This document shows, one piece after another, positions 35,879 to 44,401 of a stretch of 64,000 nt of DNA. The stretch covers positions 1,054,001-1,118,000 of the forward strand of contig NZ_BLLB01000002.1 of assembly GCF_010723735.1 (NCBI RefSeq), written 5' to 3'. Made by a program: the position numbers and the translations under genes. The notes beneath the pieces were generated by a model. The model worked only from the letters and a program-made list of their open reading frames with translations, ran no database searches and was not told the origin of the DNA. The DNA is from Mycolicibacterium hippocampi (GTDB lineage: Bacteria; Actinomycetota; Actinomycetes; Mycobacteriales; Mycobacteriaceae). Position 1 is the stretch's first letter. Every line of letters begins with the position of its first letter.

Positions 35879-36418
35879 ATGACTGCTGGCAGTGGTGCGG
35901 ATGGCAGCGACGAGGTGGGCGCCCGAATACTCGATGCGGCCTTGCAGATCCTGCGGGCGCGTGGTCCGCGCGCCGTGACGATGCAGTCCATCGTCGAGGC
36001 CACCGGTATCGCGAAGACGACCATCTACCGGCGTCATCCGAACCGCCGCGCGCTGCTCACAGCAGCCCTCGCCGGCCTGGTGGTGAGACCGGTGGTCCCG
36101 CCGGGATCAAGCCGCGAGCAGCGGTTGGGGTGGGTGATCTCGCAGTCGATGGACGTCATCACCAACGGGATCGGTGGCGGCGGTTTCGCTGCACTGCTCA
36201 CCGATGAGGACCCCGACTTCAGCGAGGTGTTCCGGGAGATCCTGGGTGCTCACCGGGGACTGGCCATCGAGGTGCTCGGTGACGACAGCGGTGACGCCGA
36301 CACGTTGATCGACATGATCGTCGGGGGCTACGTCGCAAAACTGGCCCGCACCGGGACCGTGGACAGCAGGTGGAGGGAAAGGGTTCTGGCGATCCTCACC
36401 CGGCAGACCCGAAGCTAG
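35879..36418 (+). CDS. TetR family transcriptional regulator
   Basis: A 179-residue regulator. The helix-turn-helix lies at about residues 14-58 (GARILDAALQILRARGPRAV ... GIAKTTIYRRHPNR), with a C-terminal domain of TetR_C type. ATG 35879 follows GAGGGA. The palindrome at 35800-35819 is its probable operator and the divergent small membrane protein its probable target. The exported repeat protein begins 158 bp downstream in the same direction and might be co-transcribed, though it has its own ribosome binding site. Confidence 0.88.
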   Translation: MTAGSGADGSDEVGARILDAALQILRARGPRAVTMQSIVEATGIAKTTIYRRHPNRRALLTAALAGLVVRPVVPPGSSREQRLGWVISQSMDVITNGIGGGGFAALLTDEDPDFSEVFREILGAHRGLAIEVLGDDSGDADTLIDMIVGGYVAKLARTGTVDSRWRERVLAILTRQTRS

Positions 36419-36576
36419 CGGCGGTGGACCGCGGAGTCGTGGTGTTGCCGCGGAGGGTGAAGCATAGGGAAATCCCCATATCGGCGCCGCCGTCAATGGC
36501 GATAGCTTCAGACCTGAATGCGTTCTCGGCAATGTGTCAGGCGGCCTGCTCGGCGGGCGACTCGAGGGGATCACAG

Positions 36577-38679
36577 ATGGGTTCGACGGGCAGACATCGG
36601 CTGCAGACACCGCGAGGTCGTGCACCTCGTCGGGTGCCCATCCGCGACCTGCGGGGGCAGCACATCGGTCGGGTCGGCGGTCTGGCCGCCGCACTCGGTG
36701 TGGGGGCTGTGTTGTTCGCCGTGCCGTGGACGGCGGCTGCAGACTCCGACGACTCCTCGTCGTCCTCCTCCTCCTCGTCGTCGAGCAGCAGCGCCAGCTC
36801 TTCAACGTCGTCCTCGTCGTCGGGAGCGTCCACATCGGGCAAAGCGTCCAAGTCGGGTAGTAGGTCGGACGATTCCGGCTCCTCCGACAAGAGGTCCTCG
36901 AATGCTGACGCCGACGCCGACGCCGACAAGGATGCCGACACCGACGCCGACAAGGATGCCGACACCGATGCCGATGCCGATGACATCGATACCGAGGACG
37001 ATGATCTCGACGCTCCCGATGAGGACGACGCTGACGAGGACCTCGACGACACCGACAGCGACCGCACCGAAGTGGACATGGTCGACGGTGTCGAGGAGGC
37101 TCCCGACCCGGAGACCCCGTCAGCGCCCACGGAAAGCCCCGCGCTGCCGGTAGTGATGGCCGCCGAGTCGCCTCGGCGGTCAGTGCTGGCCCCCGCTGCG
37201 GCCGCGAGGACACAGCCTGCTGCGGCCGCTACGACACAGCCTGCGGCGGCCGCGTCGGTGGACGACACCGCTGAAGCTCCGCCCGAGCCGGCCGCGGCGT
37301 TCCAATACGCACCTGGGGCATTCACCCAGGTGGCGAGCACTCTGGTAACTCAACAGGTCAACGCACTGACCACCCCCGCACCGCCATCGGCTCAGGTTTC
37401 GGGGCTGATGGGTGTGCTCAGCTGGATCGGCCAACAAGTCGGGGTGTCCTTCGACGACTTCAGCGTCTCGATCAACGGCACCCAGATCATCCAACAAGGC
37501 ACCGCCATCGCCACCTCCAACGGCTTCGGCTCCATCGCCATCGCTCGTGGCGACAACGCCATCGCCACCGCCGAAGGCTGGTTCAACCGCGCCATCGTCC
37601 GCGGCGACGACTCCACCGCCGAAGCCACCGACGGCAACTTCAACATCGCCCGCGCGTACGGAACCAACAGCGACGCTGCCGCCCGAGGATGGTTCAGCAG
37701 TGCCCTAGCCATCGCCGGCACCGAGAGCACCGCGGCTGCCTCCGCCGACCGCGGCTGGGCCAAAGCTGCTGCGTACGACTCGAGCGCTGCCAGTGCCGAC
37801 AGTGTGCGCGGCCTGGCCAGCGCCATAGCCACCGGTGCGAGCGCCGCCACCGCCAGTGCTGACCGCGGCCTTGCCAACGTCTTCGCCGCCGACGGCAGCG
37901 CCGCCGAAGCCGCCAGCGAGGTGGGACTGGCCAGCGCCTTGGCCAGGAACACCAGCGTTGCCAGCGCGACTTCCTTCGACGGCAGCACGGCCGGTTCTGT
38001 TGCCCGAGACTCCAGCAGCGCCACCGCGTTCGCCGCGGAAGCCGGCGTGGCGAGCTCCGTCGCACGTGGCAACAGCCTCAGCAACGCCGTCGCGATCGAT
38101 CACAGTCGGGCCACGGCCCAGGCGCGCGACAACTCGGACGGGCTCGCGTTCGCGCAGAACCACGGTTGGTCCGCCGTCGCTGCCGCCGACGCCAGTTCGG
38201 GGAACGCGGCCGCCGAGAACGGTGCGCTCGCCAGGGTCCTGGGTGGCCACCGTTCGACCCTTGTCTCGCAGGCCGAGGGAGTTGGCAGCGTTGCGTCGAC
38301 CACGATCCTCGGCGAGAACAGCGTCGTCCTCAGCGAGGCGGACAACGGTGGCCACAGCCACGGCTTCATCTTCGGCAGCGACAACGCCGCCCAAGCCACC
38401 ACCGACGACGGCCTGGCCAAGGCCGACATCGTTGGAAACCGCAACGCTGCCCTGGCCGCCAGCGACCACGGTGTGGCGAGCAGCATGAGCCTCGGTGACG
38501 ACAACCTCGCCGACGCGGTGGCAACCGACGGCGCCGTGGTCAGCGACCTGGCTACCGACGGCAGTGGTTCAGCGGCGTTGCAGGTCGCGATACTTGAGGT
38601 GAATGCACAGGTGACGGTCCGTAAGGCCCAGATGGCTGACCAGGCCATGAACGCAATCACCCAGTACATAGACAGCTGA
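36577..38679 (+). CDS. Exported Ser/Asp-rich protein with about 18 solenoid-like repeats
   Basis: A 700-residue protein of unknown function. ATG 36577 follows GAGGGG by 6 bp. Residues 1-55 are an export signal of a type common in large mycobacterial surface proteins: basic start (GRHRLQTPRGR), IGRVGGLAAALGVG core, cleavage probably after WTAAA. Then come a poly-Ser tract (about 60-88), an Asp-rich segment (109-165; alternating DADADKDADTD, calcium-binding in style) and an Ala/Pro linker to 240. Residues about 301-665 hold some 18 degenerate repeats of about 19 residues (pattern: small-residue strand, G/D-N/S turn, A-x-A-x-A strand, then RGW/RGL), suggesting a beta-solenoid like YadA-type heads. 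No C-terminal anchor is visible. Probably cell-wall associated or secreted. Confidence 0.75.
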   Translation: MGSTGRHRLQTPRGRAPRRVPIRDLRGQHIGRVGGLAAALGVGAVLFAVPWTAAADSDDSSSSSSSSSSSSSASSSTSSSSSGASTSGKASKSGSRSDDSGSSDKRSSNADADADADKDADTDADKDADTDADADDIDTEDDDLDAPDEDDADEDLDDTDSDRTEVDMVDGVEEAPDPETPSAPTESPALPVVMAAESPRRSVLAPAAAARTQPAAAATTQPAAAASVDDTAEAPPEPAAAFQYAPGAFTQVASTLVTQQVNALTTPAPPSAQVSGLMGVLSWIGQQVGVSFDDFSVSINGTQIIQQGTAIATSNGFGSIAIARGDNAIATAEGWFNRAIVRGDDSTAEATDGNFNIARAYGTNSDAAARGWFSSALAIAGTESTAAASADRGWAKAAAYDSSAASADSVRGLASAIATGASAATASADRGLANVFAADGSAAEAASEVGLASALARNTSVASATSFDGSTAGSVARDSSSATAFAAEAGVASSVARGNSLSNAVAIDHSRATAQARDNSDGLAFAQNHGWSAVAAADASSGNAAAENGALARVLGGHRSTLVSQAEGVGSVASTTILGENSVVLSEADNGGHSHGFIFGSDNAAQATTDDGLAKADIVGNRNAALAASDHGVASSMSLGDDNLADAVATDGAVVSDLATDGSGSAALQVAILEVNAQVTVRKAQMADQAMNAITQYIDS
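36925..36972 (+). repeat. Tandem 24-bp repeat in the Asp-rich segment
   Basis: Two copies of a 24-bp unit (36925-36948 and 36949-36972, one mismatch) encode DKDADTDA twice, next to poly-Ser codon runs at 36752-36830. Such tracts could change length by slippage. Confidence 0.7.
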
Positions 38680-38719
38680 GCAAGACCGAGCGACGCGTCG
38701 CCGAGCTTGCGGCCGCGTC

Positions 38720-39967
38720 CTAGCCCGAAGCCGGCGCCACCTTGCGCTTGGCCTGCACCCAGTACAGGAACTCCTCGACGGCCTGGGCGGTGTAGTGGGC
38801 GCGCGGCGAGCCGTAGTAGAAGTCGAAAGCGTGCTGGGCGTGCGGGATCTCGGCGTACACCACCGGTGACGTCGACACCGCGCGCAGTGCTTCGGCGAAC
38901 TCCCGGCCCTCGGGGACGGGGATGATGGAATCGTCCTGGCCGTGCAGGATGAAGAACGGCGGCGCGTCGGCCCGCAACCGATAGCTCGGCGACGCGTCCG
39001 CGTAGATCTCCCGGTTCGCCAGGATCGGCTTCTTGACGACGAACTTCTGCAGGAAGCCCAGGAACTCCCTGCGACCGCTTCCCTGCGCCGAGATCCAGTC
39101 GTAGCGGCCGTAAATCGGCACCGCGGCGACCACCGACGTGTCGGCGTCCTCGAAGCCGGGCTGGAACTGCGGGTCCCCCGGCGTCAGCGCCGCCAGCGCG
39201 GACAGATGCCCGCCCGCCGATCCACCGGTGATCGCCACAAAATCCGGGTCGCCGCCGTACTCGGCGATGTGTTCCTTGATCCACGCCAATGCCCGCTTGA
39301 CGTCCACCATGTGATCCGGCCAGGTGTTGCGCGGACTGACCCGGTAGTCGATCGACACACAGATCCAGCCGTGGTCGGCGAGATGACTCAGAAGCGGGTA
39401 GGCCTGCGGTTTACGCATGCCGATCGACCAAGCGCCGCCCGGAACCTGCAGCAGCACAGGTGCTTTGCCGTCACGCGGCAGGTCGGACCGGCGCCAGATG
39501 TCGGCCTGGTTGACCTCGCCGTGCGGACCGTACTGGATGGTGCCGGCCTTCTCGACGTAGCGGCGCCGGACCAGCTCGTTGGGCCATACCCCGACGACGC
39601 GGCGCCGGTCGGGCTTCGCCTTCTCGGCGATCGCCGGGTACTCGTCACCGAGCGCTTCCCGAAGCGGGTCCTCGAAGTGCGGCTGAGATTCGACGTTGCG
39701 GCGGTGGATCAGATACAGCAGGCCCCAGGTGACGGCGGTGAGCAGCAGCGCGATCCGTCCTTGGCCACTGCGGAAGTCGCCGCGCAGGCCGCGCCGCGCC
39801 GCGTCGAGCACGGAGCCCGCCAGGTACAGCGGCGACATCTCCGAGGTCGGCCAGCCGAACGCGAACACCGGGATGGTGGAGTAACCCTCGCGGGCCAGCG
39901 GGCGCACCCCGTTGGCGGCGTTGGCCAGCTCCAGAAGGGCGCGCAGCAGCGGTCGTCGTTTAGCCAT
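38720..39967 (-). CDS. lipO: Alpha/beta hydrolase, LipO-like (Rv1426c)
   Basis: A 415-residue esterase with an N-terminal hydrophobic segment (about 70-87, ALLLTAVTWGLLYLIHRR) that may anchor it in the membrane. The nucleophile elbow is TGGSAGGHLSAL, the acid is in HGQDDSIIP and the His in HAQHAFDFY; the oxyanion loop is VPGGAWSIG. It is paralogous to LipC at 32739. It is third in a tight operon acyltransferase-fadD12-lipO (3- and 7-bp gaps), the order of Rv1428c, Rv1427c and Rv1426c. The operon is headed by a KstR-type box. Likely role: lipid ester hydrolysis coupled to the ligase upstream. Confidence 0.82.
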   Translation of the reverse strand: MAKRRPLLRALLELANAANGVRPLAREGYSTIPVFAFGWPTSEMSPLYLAGSVLDAARRGLRGDFRSGQGRIALLLTAVTWGLLYLIHRRNVESQPHFEDPLREALGDEYPAIAEKAKPDRRRVVGVWPNELVRRRYVEKAGTIQYGPHGEVNQADIWRRSDLPRDGKAPVLLQVPGGAWSIGMRKPQAYPLLSHLADHGWICVSIDYRVSPRNTWPDHMVDVKRALAWIKEHIAEYGGDPDFVAITGGSAGGHLSALAALTPGDPQFQPGFEDADTSVVAAVPIYGRYDWISAQGSGRREFLGFLQKFVVKKPILANREIYADASPSYRLRADAPPFFILHGQDDSIIPVPEGREFAEALRAVSTSPVVYAEIPHAQHAFDFYYGSPRAHYTAQAVEEFLYWVQAKRKVAPASG

Positions 39968-39974
39968 CGCTTGC

Positions 39975-41609
39975 CTATGCCCGCCCAGCCCGGTCCTGTA
40001 ACTCCTTACGGGAGATCTTGCCGGTGATGCTGCGTGGCAGCTCGTCGAGAACGGTGATGGCGCGCGGCACCTTGTAGTTCGCCAAATTGTCGCGGACGTG
40101 CTGTTTGAGCACCTCCGGTGTCGCCGACGCGCCGGGCCTCAGCACCACAAACGCTTCCAGTCGTTGGCCGTACTTCTCATCGTCGACACCGAGCACGTGG
40201 GCCTCGGCCACGTCGGGATGCGCGGCCAACGTCTTCTCCACCTCGATCGGATAGACGTTCTCACCACCGGAGACGATCATCTCGTCGTCGCGGCCCACCA
40301 CGAACAGCCGTCCGGCGTCGTCGAGATAGCCGACGTCACCCGAGGACATGAAACCCTCGTGGAAATCCTTGGTGGTGCCGGAGGTGTAGCCGTCGAACTG
40401 GGTGGAGTTGCGGACGTAGATGCCGCCGACCTCTCTGGTGGGCACCTCGCGCATCTCGCTGTCGAGGATGCGGACCTCGGTGCCTTCGGCGGGCCGACCG
40501 GCGGTGTCCGGGGCGGCACGCAGGTCGCGCGGGGTGGCGGTGGCGATCATGCCGGCCTCGGTGGCGTTGTAGTTGTTGTAGATCACGTCACCGAAACGGT
40601 CCATGAAAGCGATGACCACATCGGGGCGCATCCGCGACCCGGAGGCCGACGCGAAGCGCAGCGAACGGCCGCTGTAGCGGTCGAGGACTTCCTCGGGCAG
40701 ATCCATGATGCGGTCGAACATCACCGGCACCACACACAGGCCGGTGGCACGGTGCCGGTCGACCAGATCCAGGGTGGCCTCCGGGTCGAACTTGCGGCGG
40801 GTGATGATCGTGCACGCCATCGACGCCGCGAAGGCGAGTTGTGAGAACCCCCAGGCGTGGAACATCGGGGCCACGATGACGACGGGTTGCTCTGCGCGCC
40901 AGGGGGTCCGGTCGAGGATGGCCTTCAGCACGCTCGGATCGCCGCCGGAGTGGCTGGCCCCCTTGGGCGTTCCGGTGGTCCCCGAGGTCAGCAGGATCGT
41001 CCGACCCTTCTCGCTGGCCCGCCGGGGCTCCTGGCCCTCGTGCGCGGCGATCATCTGCTCGACGGTCAACGGATGGTCAGCAGAGTCCGTCCACGCGACG
41101 ACACGGGTGGTATCCGGGCTGTCGGCCAGCGCCCGGTCCACCGTCTCGGTGAACTCCTCGTCGTAGATCACCGCGACCGATTTGCCCGCGCCCTCGCGCG
41201 CGAGCACCTCGGCGAGGGCCGGCCCGGCGAACGAGGTGTTCAGCAGCAGCACATCCGCGCCGATCCGGTTGGCGGCGATCAGGGCGTCGACGAAGCCACG
41301 GTGATTGCGGGCCATCAGCCCGACGACGTCGGGCTGGCCGGCGGGGAGCGCCTGCAGTGCGGCCGCCAGGGCGTCGGCACGCCGGTCGAGCTGTCGCCAG
41401 GTCAGGATGCCGAGCTCGTCGACCAGCCCGGCCCGGTCACCACAGCGCTGAGCCGCACCGGCGAATCCGGAGGTGATGGCCATGTTCTCGCGCTGCATCG
41501 CCGCGGCGATCCGCAGGTACTTGTCCGGACGCATCGGCGCGATGACGCCCGCACGCACCATCGTCGACATCAGGCCCAGGGTTTTGGTCAGAGGGTCGGT
41601 GATCGCCAT
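39975..41609 (-). CDS. fadD12: Fatty-acid-CoA ligase FadD12-like
   Basis: A 544-residue adenylate-forming enzyme. The ATP loop is LLTSGTTGTPKGASHSGG, A5 is NNYNATEAGMIA, the ribose-binding Asp is in SSGDVGYLDDAGRLFVVGRDDEMI, and the C-terminal catalytic Lys is in RSITGKISRKEL; all are intact. It should activate a fatty or sterol-derived acid to acyl-CoA. It lies between the acyltransferase (3-bp gap) and lipO (7-bp gap), matching Rv1427c. Chain preference is unknown; the flanking acyltransferase suggests use in glycerolipid synthesis. Confidence 0.85.
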   Translation of the reverse strand: MAITDPLTKTLGLMSTMVRAGVIAPMRPDKYLRIAAAMQRENMAITSGFAGAAQRCGDRAGLVDELGILTWRQLDRRADALAAALQALPAGQPDVVGLMARNHRGFVDALIAANRIGADVLLLNTSFAGPALAEVLAREGAGKSVAVIYDEEFTETVDRALADSPDTTRVVAWTDSADHPLTVEQMIAAHEGQEPRRASEKGRTILLTSGTTGTPKGASHSGGDPSVLKAILDRTPWRAEQPVVIVAPMFHAWGFSQLAFAASMACTIITRRKFDPEATLDLVDRHRATGLCVVPVMFDRIMDLPEEVLDRYSGRSLRFASASGSRMRPDVVIAFMDRFGDVIYNNYNATEAGMIATATPRDLRAAPDTAGRPAEGTEVRILDSEMREVPTREVGGIYVRNSTQFDGYTSGTTKDFHEGFMSSGDVGYLDDAGRLFVVGRDDEMIVSGGENVYPIEVEKTLAAHPDVAEAHVLGVDDEKYGQRLEAFVVLRPGASATPEVLKQHVRDNLANYKVPRAITVLDELPRSITGKISRKELQDRAGRA

Positions 41610-41612
41610 CGC

Positions 41613-42422
41613 TCAGCCCAGCACCGGGATCCGGCGTTCCTTGGCCAACTCGTCGAGGGCGCGCTGCATCACCCGCCGGACGTGCGCGTCGACCTCGTCG
41701 ATGTCGGGATCCTCACCGAACTCCTCGGTGATGTGGATCGGCGGCAGCGTCTTCATCGTGATCTTGGCGGGCAGCGGCACGTTGACCGGGAGCACCACCG
41801 ACAGGCCGAACGGGAAGCCGAAGGACACCGGAAGGATCTTGGTGCGGAACAATCGCGCGACGGGCCCGAGCGCCTTGGCGATCTCGGTGCCGCGGGTGAG
41901 GAACAACTGGCTTTCCTGCCCGCCGATCGCGACCGTCGGCACGATGGGCACCCCGTTGTTCAGCGCCGCCCGTACATAGCCGGTGCGACCGCCGAAGTCG
42001 ATCTTGTTGGCGCTCAGCGTCGGGCGGTACACGTCGTAGTCACCGCCGGGGAACACCACGACGACGCCACCGGAACGCAGCGCCTCGTCGGCGTTCTCGT
42101 GGCTGGCGGGGATGAAACCCGTCTTCTTGAAGAAGGTGCCGGTCGGCCCGACCATCAGCATGTCGTGGCTGAGTGTGTATACCGGGCGGTCGTAGCCGAA
42201 CTCCTCGTAGAAGCCGCTGGCGAACACCGGTACGTCCATGGCGAACAGCCCGCCGGAGTGGTTGGACACCACCAGGGCACCGCCGGCCGGGAAGGTGTCC
42301 AGGCCGCGCACCTCGGCGCGGTGCCAGCCCTTGAGGAACAGCTTGAGCAGGCCCATCACCCGCTCGGTGAGCACCGGGTCCCATTTGGTGATCTCGGACG
42401 GCGTCGCATCTGACGAGCTCAC
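41613..42422 (-). CDS. Lysophospholipid/diacylglycerol acyltransferase-like protein (Rv1428c-like)
   Basis: A 269-residue protein of the PlsC/MGAT-like acyltransferase superfamily. The acyltransferase block I reads VSNHSGGLFAMDV, the HSGG variant in place of the classical HX4D. Block III is represented by VVVFPGGDYDVYRP (the FPEG-type glycerol-phosphate site, here FPGG), and a Pro-rich VPIVPTVAIGG follows. GTG 42422 begins 23 bp downstream of a consensus KstR box. It is first of the operon with fadD12 and lipO and diverges from nat. It probably acylates a glycerol- or diacylglycerol-type acceptor. Confidence 0.82.
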   Translation of the reverse strand: MSSSDATPSEITKWDPVLTERVMGLLKLFLKGWHRAEVRGLDTFPAGGALVVSNHSGGLFAMDVPVFASGFYEEFGYDRPVYTLSHDMLMVGPTGTFFKKTGFIPASHENADEALRSGGVVVVFPGGDYDVYRPTLSANKIDFGGRTGYVRAALNNGVPIVPTVAIGGQESQLFLTRGTEIAKALGPVARLFRTKILPVSFGFPFGLSVVLPVNVPLPAKITMKTLPPIHITEEFGEDPDIDEVDAHVRRVMQRALDELAKERRIPVLG

Positions 42423-42445
42423 CGTGGCCCCCTTCGGCTTCGGAT

Positions 42446-42459
42446 TGAAACGTGTTCTA
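42446..42459. promoter_or_regulatory. Consensus KstR operator between the acyltransferase operon and nat
   Basis: TGAAACGTGTTCTA fits the KstR motif TNNAACNNGTTNNA at all eight fixed positions on both strands. It is 24 bp upstream of GTG 42422 and 81 bp upstream of nat. KstR represses cholesterol-catabolism genes in actinobacteria. Confidence 0.7.
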
Positions 42460-42539
42460 GTTTTTCAGTGTACCCAGTGCTCACGGCCGTCATGCATCGC
42501 TGTTGACCTTAAGCGCTGTTGAGGGCGCACGATGGCGAG

Positions 42540-43382
42540 ATGGCCACCGACCTGACCGCGTACTTCGCCCGCATCGGCTACACCGGCGACACCGGCGGCG
42601 TCCGGGCCACCCTCGAGACGCTGCGCGACGTCGTCGCCGCGCACAACCGCTCCATCCCGTTCGAGAACCTGGACCCGCTGATGGGTATCCCGGTCGCCGA
42701 TCTGTCCGCTGAAGCGCTCACCGACAAGCTGGTGCACCGCCGCCGCGGCGGCTACTGCTACGAGCACAACGGTTTGCTGGGCTACGTGCTGGACCAGCTG
42801 GGCTACGACGTGGCGCGGCTGGCCGGGCGGGTGGTCTGGATGCGGGAAGAGTCCGACGACACGCTGCCGGCGCAGACCCACCAGGTGCTCTCGGTGCGCC
42901 TGCCCGACGGTGACGGTCCCTACCTCGTCGACGTCGGGTTCGGTGGGCAGACCCTGACATCCCCGATCCGTCTGACCGCCGGCCCGGTGCAGCAGACCCG
43001 CCACGAGCCCTACCGGCTGCTCGACCACTCCGAGGGGTTCGAACTGCAGGCCGAGGTCCGCGGCGAGTGGCAGCCTCTCTATCTGCTGAGCCCGCGCCCG
43101 CAGCCCCGCATCGATCTCGAGGTCGGCAGTTGGTATGTCTCGACCCACCCCGCGTCAGGGTTCGTCGTCGGGCTGTCGGCGGCGCTGGTCACCGACGATG
43201 CGCGCTGGAACCTGCGCGGCCGGCATCTCGCCGTGCACCGCGCCGACGGCACCCAGAAGACCCGGTTGGACAGCGCTGCACAGGTACTCGAGGTGCTGGC
43301 GGACCGCTTCGGCATCGATTTGTCCGACCTCGGAGACCGCACCGCCGTCGAAGCCCGGGTCGACCAGGTCCTCGACAGCTGA
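42540..43382 (+). CDS. nat: Arylamine N-acetyltransferase
   Basis: A 280-residue enzyme transferring acetyl or propionyl from CoA to arylamines and hydrazines such as isoniazid. The triad is complete: Cys73 (RRRGGYCYEHNG), His114 (AQTHQVLSV) and Asp131 (VDVGFGGQ). IPFENLDPLMGIPVADLS and the C-terminal SWYVSTHPASGF match M. smegmatis NAT closely. In M. tuberculosis nat follows the KstR-controlled hsa cholesterol genes; here it stands apart but beside a KstR box. ATG 42540 is chosen over an upstream in-frame ATG by similarity. Confidence 0.95.
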   Translation: MATDLTAYFARIGYTGDTGGVRATLETLRDVVAAHNRSIPFENLDPLMGIPVADLSAEALTDKLVHRRRGGYCYEHNGLLGYVLDQLGYDVARLAGRVVWMREESDDTLPAQTHQVLSVRLPDGDGPYLVDVGFGGQTLTSPIRLTAGPVQQTRHEPYRLLDHSEGFELQAEVRGEWQPLYLLSPRPQPRIDLEVGSWYVSTHPASGFVVGLSAALVTDDARWNLRGRHLAVHRADGTQKTRLDSAAQVLEVLADRFGIDLSDLGDRTAVEARVDQVLDS

Positions 43383-43440
43383 GCCACACAGCAGGAAAAG
43401 TCATGTCCCCCGCGGCGGCGCCGGACGATACTCGGACACC

Positions 43441-44400
43441 GTGACCGATCCACAAGGCGACCCGCAACTCCCGCAGGCCGGCCGCGACCGGCTCCGGGAG
43501 CTGCTCGACGCGGTCACCGACGCGTCGAACAGCGACGTGGGCGACATGGCGCGCAGCAGCTACGCCTCGGAGTTCCACTTCTCGCGGGAGGTCCGTCGGC
43601 TGACCGGAGAGTCCCCGGCCGCGCTGCGTCGCCGCGTCATGCTGGAGCGTGCGGCGTGGCGGCTGCAGCGCGGCGAGGCGGTGTCCGCGGTGGCGGCCGA
43701 CGAGGGCTGGTCGTCGGCCGAAGTGTTCTCCCGGGCTTTCCGCCGCACCTACGGACTGCCGCCGTCGCAGGCCGCTGACGTGCATTTCCGGCTGCCCGCA
43801 CCCAACGGCCTGCACTTTCACCCGCCGCAGTCGCTGTGGTTGGACAGCTCACCGGCCACCGGGGGCGTCGACGATGCCGAGACCCCGGACGTGACGCGGC
43901 TGATGGTGGCCCACGACCTCGACGACACCGCCCATCTGCTCGCCCGGGCCGCGCAGCTGACCCCGCAACAGTGGGTCGCCGAGGTCGCGCCGGGACAGAC
44001 GGTGCTGGAGTGGGACGGACCCGAACCCAGTGTGGGCGCAGTGCTCGGCGCGCTGGTGTGGACCAAGGAGGTGTGGCTGGCCACGATCGCCGGCGAGGAC
44101 TTCCCGCCGCGATCGTCGACGCAGCCGGCCCTGGTCGACGCCGGCGCCCTCGCGGCGCACCACGATGAGATCGCAAAGCGCTGGGCCGCAATGATTTCCG
44201 AGTACTCCGCGGCCGGTCGGCTCGGGGACACCGTGATCGACGCGCTGTGCGACCCACCGGAGTCGTTCCAGCTGTACGGGATCGTCGCGCACGTACTCAG
44301 CTATTCCGCGCACCGCCGCGAGTTGGCCCGCGCGATGCTGGCCGGCCACGGCATCTCTGCCCGGCGCGGTGACCCACTCGAATGGATGAGAGGAACCTGA
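43441..44400 (+). CDS. AraC-type HTH fused to a DinB-like domain
   Basis: A 319-residue fusion from GTG 43441. Residues about 25-105 are an AraC/XylS-type helix-turn-helix (SEFHFSREVRRLTGESPAALRRR, then SAVAADEGWSSAEVFSRAFRRTYGLPPSQ). Residues about 155-315 look like a DinB/mycothiol-dependent four-helix fold (LARAAQLTPQQW, VLEWDGPEPSVGAVLGALVWTKEVWL, IVAHVLSYSAHRRELARAML), whose late His could bind metal. The next gene, a DHFR-like reductase, starts 1 bp after the stop, so they form an operon. Such fusions appear to sense or detoxify electrophiles, but the signal here is unknown. Confidence 0.75.
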   Translation: MTDPQGDPQLPQAGRDRLRELLDAVTDASNSDVGDMARSSYASEFHFSREVRRLTGESPAALRRRVMLERAAWRLQRGEAVSAVAADEGWSSAEVFSRAFRRTYGLPPSQAADVHFRLPAPNGLHFHPPQSLWLDSSPATGGVDDAETPDVTRLMVAHDLDDTAHLLARAAQLTPQQWVAEVAPGQTVLEWDGPEPSVGAVLGALVWTKEVWLATIAGEDFPPRSSTQPALVDAGALAAHHDEIAKRWAAMISEYSAAGRLGDTVIDALCDPPESFQLYGIVAHVLSYSAHRRELARAMLAGHGISARRGDPLEWMRGT

Positions 44401-44401
44401 C

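Noticed and set aside
36740..37030. Simple-sequence DNA suspected to be a CRISPR or VNTR array
   Set aside because: The repeats are in-frame codons for Ser and Asp in an exported protein; there are no spacers of constant length and no cas genes.
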